A stretch of 64,000 nucleotides of DNA, from assembly GCF_023704175.1 (NCBI RefSeq), contig NZ_CP084530.1, forward strand, positions 918,501 to 982,500, written 5' to 3'. Each line of letters opens with the position of its first letter. Position 1 is the stretch's first letter. The notes beneath the pieces are model-generated. The model was not told the DNA's origin. It was given only the letters and a program-made list of their open reading frames with translations, and made no database searches. Positions 62,358-64,000 of this stretch are shown here, piece by piece. The translations under genes and the position numbers were made by a program. This DNA is from Paenibacillus sp. YPG26. Its GTDB lineage: Bacteria > Bacillota > Bacilli > Paenibacillales > Paenibacillaceae.

Positions 62358-63500
62358 TTAGTCTTCCTCGCGCTTCTCCAAGCGGCGGGGATTCACATCG
62401 TTGTCCACATCCAGATCATCGTCAAATTTATCTTCGAAGGCATCCGAGATCAGATCCCATTTGACAATCTTGAAGTTCTGATTGATCAAGGCGCCATCCT
62501 GCATATTCTCATCGTCTTGGGCGATGAAGATACCGTTCGGATACTTGCTCCCCAATCCGAAGCTGAGGACATCAATTCCATCTGTGCCGCTTGTTCCATC
62601 AATCGATGTCCCATCTCCGATCATGAAGCTGCCTTCATATTCATTGTCGTTCTCGCGATCGTATACCGCATACGTGCTGCTTCCTTGGGAAGAGGCGATC
62701 AGATAACCATCCCCATCCTCTCCGTAATACAAGGTCAGCCCTTCAATATCCGCTGTCAAGTTACCGCCATCAGCTGCAGCGATCAAGCGTGGAGCCTGAG
62801 TGTCGCTTGGTTCAGCGCTGTATTTCCAAATGCCGACCTCTTCTTCGCCAATATATAAGTTTCCATATTCGTCATCCGCTGTCATACCTTCTGCTTGAGA
62901 GCTCAGCGTGAACTCGCGTACCTTCTTACCGTTAACTTTGCCGCTGCCATTATCGTACAGCTCATACTGCTCGAACTCGCCGTCTTTACCTACCACCATG
63001 GCATAGAACTTGCCGGTGCGCAGGCTATGGTACAGGCTGAAGCCATAGACCTCACTCATGTCTGAATGAATTGGAGTTCCGATTACGGAAGTCAAGGCTC
63101 CCGTCTCGCGGTTGATAGCGAAGATGTCCAGCGTATTGGTGGTACGGTTCGAAGCGGCCGCAATATCAACCTTTTTTCCGGCTAGCGGGAAATCATATCT
63201 GACATCAATATTGTTCATTTGACCCAGATCATAGGAGTATAACTGCTTGCCGTCCAGGTTGTATACAAGGATGCCGTTGTCCTTGTTGGTTGCAATAATC
63301 CGGCTCTTGCTGCGGTCCGTTGGGTGAACCCAGATCGATGGGTCATCGGCAGCATCACTGCCTGAGGACACAGCCTCTGTTTCGGCGGAAGCTTTCACGA
63401 CAGCGGCAGGAGCTGCAGCAAAGCTGGCGAGCGGGCTCAAGGTCAGGGCGGCGACTAAAGAAAAGGTCAGCGATAAAGGCAACTTAGTCCACTTTTGCAT
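62358..63500 (-). CDS. Secreted beta-propeller phytase (3-phytase)
   Basis: 380-residue calcium-dependent alkaline phytase of the Bacillus PhyC type that releases phosphate from phytate outside the cell. Signal peptide about residues 1-29 (core LSLTFSLVAALTLSPLASFA), then the six-blade propeller starting DAADDPSIWVHP with acidic calcium/phosphate ligands (NNIDVRYDF, QAEGMTADDEYGNLYIGEE). After the propeller comes an extra acidic tail (DAFEDKFDDDLDVDND, then NPRRLEKREED). ATG 63500 has GGGAGAG 9 nt upstream; an in-frame ATG at 63518 lacks a site. Fits with the pst operon as phosphate scavenging. Confidence 0.94.
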   Translation of the reverse strand: MQKWTKLPLSLTFSLVAALTLSPLASFAAAPAAVVKASAETEAVSSGSDAADDPSIWVHPTDRSKSRIIATNKDNGILVYNLDGKQLYSYDLGQMNNIDVRYDFPLAGKKVDIAAASNRTTNTLDIFAINRETGALTSVIGTPIHSDMSEVYGFSLYHSLRTGKFYAMVVGKDGEFEQYELYDNGSGKVNGKKVREFTLSSQAEGMTADDEYGNLYIGEEEVGIWKYSAEPSDTQAPRLIAAADGGNLTADIEGLTLYYGEDGDGYLIASSQGSSTYAVYDRENDNEYEGSFMIGDGTSIDGTSGTDGIDVLSFGLGSKYPNGIFIAQDDENMQDGALINQNFKIVKWDLISDAFEDKFDDDLDVDNDVNPRRLEKREED

Positions 63501-63740
63501 AGATTCATTCTCTCCCATCTCATTTTCAAATGTTCTAGCTTCTGCTAGATCATATCGCTGGGATATAAAGAGAAGATCAAATATAGATTACTAATTTGTA
63601 AATAATTATCTTGATTTATTGTTTTTTACATCGTCTATCAGGCAGCTTAACGGCGCATTCGTTCATAGAAGATATCCCCCGGTTCCGCGTGGTATACTGT
63701 CTGGAGCTGGAGGATGTAATTACTGCTAGGAGGAGATATT

Positions 63741-64000
63741 ATGATTTCCATTGATTTGACAGGCAGAACGGCTCTGATTACCGGAGCGAGTGGAGAACTT
63801 GGACGTGTTATGGCTCGTACACTTGCCCGCAGCGGGGCAGATATTATCATTCATTATTTCAGTAACAAGGCAAAGGCTGAATCCGTACAGCAGGAAGTGG
63901 AGCAGCTTGGCCGCAAAGCATATGTGATCTCCGCAGATATCTCCAAGCTGGATTCAGTTCTGGAGATGAGAGATTCACTTCAAAGTGAATTCAAGCTGCC
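63741..64000 (+). CDS. SDR family oxidoreductase, 3' truncated by window edge
   Basis: N-terminal 86 residues of a short-chain dehydrogenase. The nucleotide-binding motif is TGASGELGRVMAR and the Asp of the second motif is in VISADIS. AGGAGGAGATATT precedes ATG 63741. The catalytic tetrad and the substrate region lie outside the window, so no substrate can be given. Confidence 0.88.
   Translation, partial: MISIDLTGRTALITGASGELGRVMARTLARSGADIIIHYFSNKAKAESVQQEVEQLGRKAYVISADISKLDSVLEMRDSLQSEFKL

Overview
The window reads as a chromosomal segment of a spore-former-type Bacillota, most likely Paenibacillus or a close Paenibacillaceae relative. This rests on the gene order tsaE-tsaB-rimI-tsaD / ydiF / moaC-moaB / tatA-tatC / groES-groEL, which matches the Bacillus ydiB-ydiJ-groESL neighbourhood, on strong AGGAGG-type ribosome binding sites with frequent TTG and GTG starts, on a CIRCE heat-shock operator, and on Gram-positive style families (OpuA fusion, GbsR-like regulator, beta-propeller phytase, CAE-type cytidine deaminase). 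No rRNA, tRNA, CRISPR array or intact insertion sequence was seen.

Layout. 1-6000: end of an ABC-2 permease, a short tandem-repeat tract, a secreted repeat/Ig-like protein, a bactofilin with its M23 peptidase, and cardiolipin synthase. 6051-9021: an NHEJ operon (Ku, ligase, LigD-type polymerase) with ligase and polymerase as separate genes. 9152-12170: the t6A tRNA-modification operon with rimI. 12268-20139: short, mostly single-gene units (SDR, PH-domain protein, GDPD plus MFS, DinB-like, DUF2500, GNAT, YqcI/YcgG, rhodanese, cysteine synthase). 20260-20508: a dense DnaA-box cluster. 20575-28019: ydiF ABC-F, folate and molybdopterin genes, Tat translocase, groESL with promoter, CIRCE and a long leader hairpin.

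28143-30480 is an AT-rich accessory island: an integrase remnant, a Doc toxin with a tiny upstream antitoxin, a probable type I toxin (27 aa, ribosome binding site buried in a hairpin) and a decayed second copy of that module, plus small proteins. 30533-44350: DUF2294, a CheY-like protein, a betaine/osmoprotectant OpuA-type ABC system facing a GbsR-like regulator across a dyad-rich operator, a micro-ORF plus membrane protein under a striking double palindrome, the pst phosphate operon with a Pho-box-like promoter, a LysR regulator, and an ECF sigma operon with a large envelope protein.

44639-50506 is a deoxynucleoside salvage cluster (deoC, cdd, nupC, deoB, deoD, pdp). 50569-64000: two chemoreceptors (the second frameshifted), a 53-aa protein behind a structured leader, MFS, threonine synthase, exonuclease III, aldehyde dehydrogenase, a MerR/TipAS regulator, a VanZ-RDD fusion, a phytase, and the start of an SDR gene. 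The phytase and pst genes together suggest phosphate scavenging. The most unusual material is regulatory and structural: the DnaA-box cluster, the groESL leader, the type I module pair, the double-palindrome promoter and a 91-bp repeat-like element before deoD.
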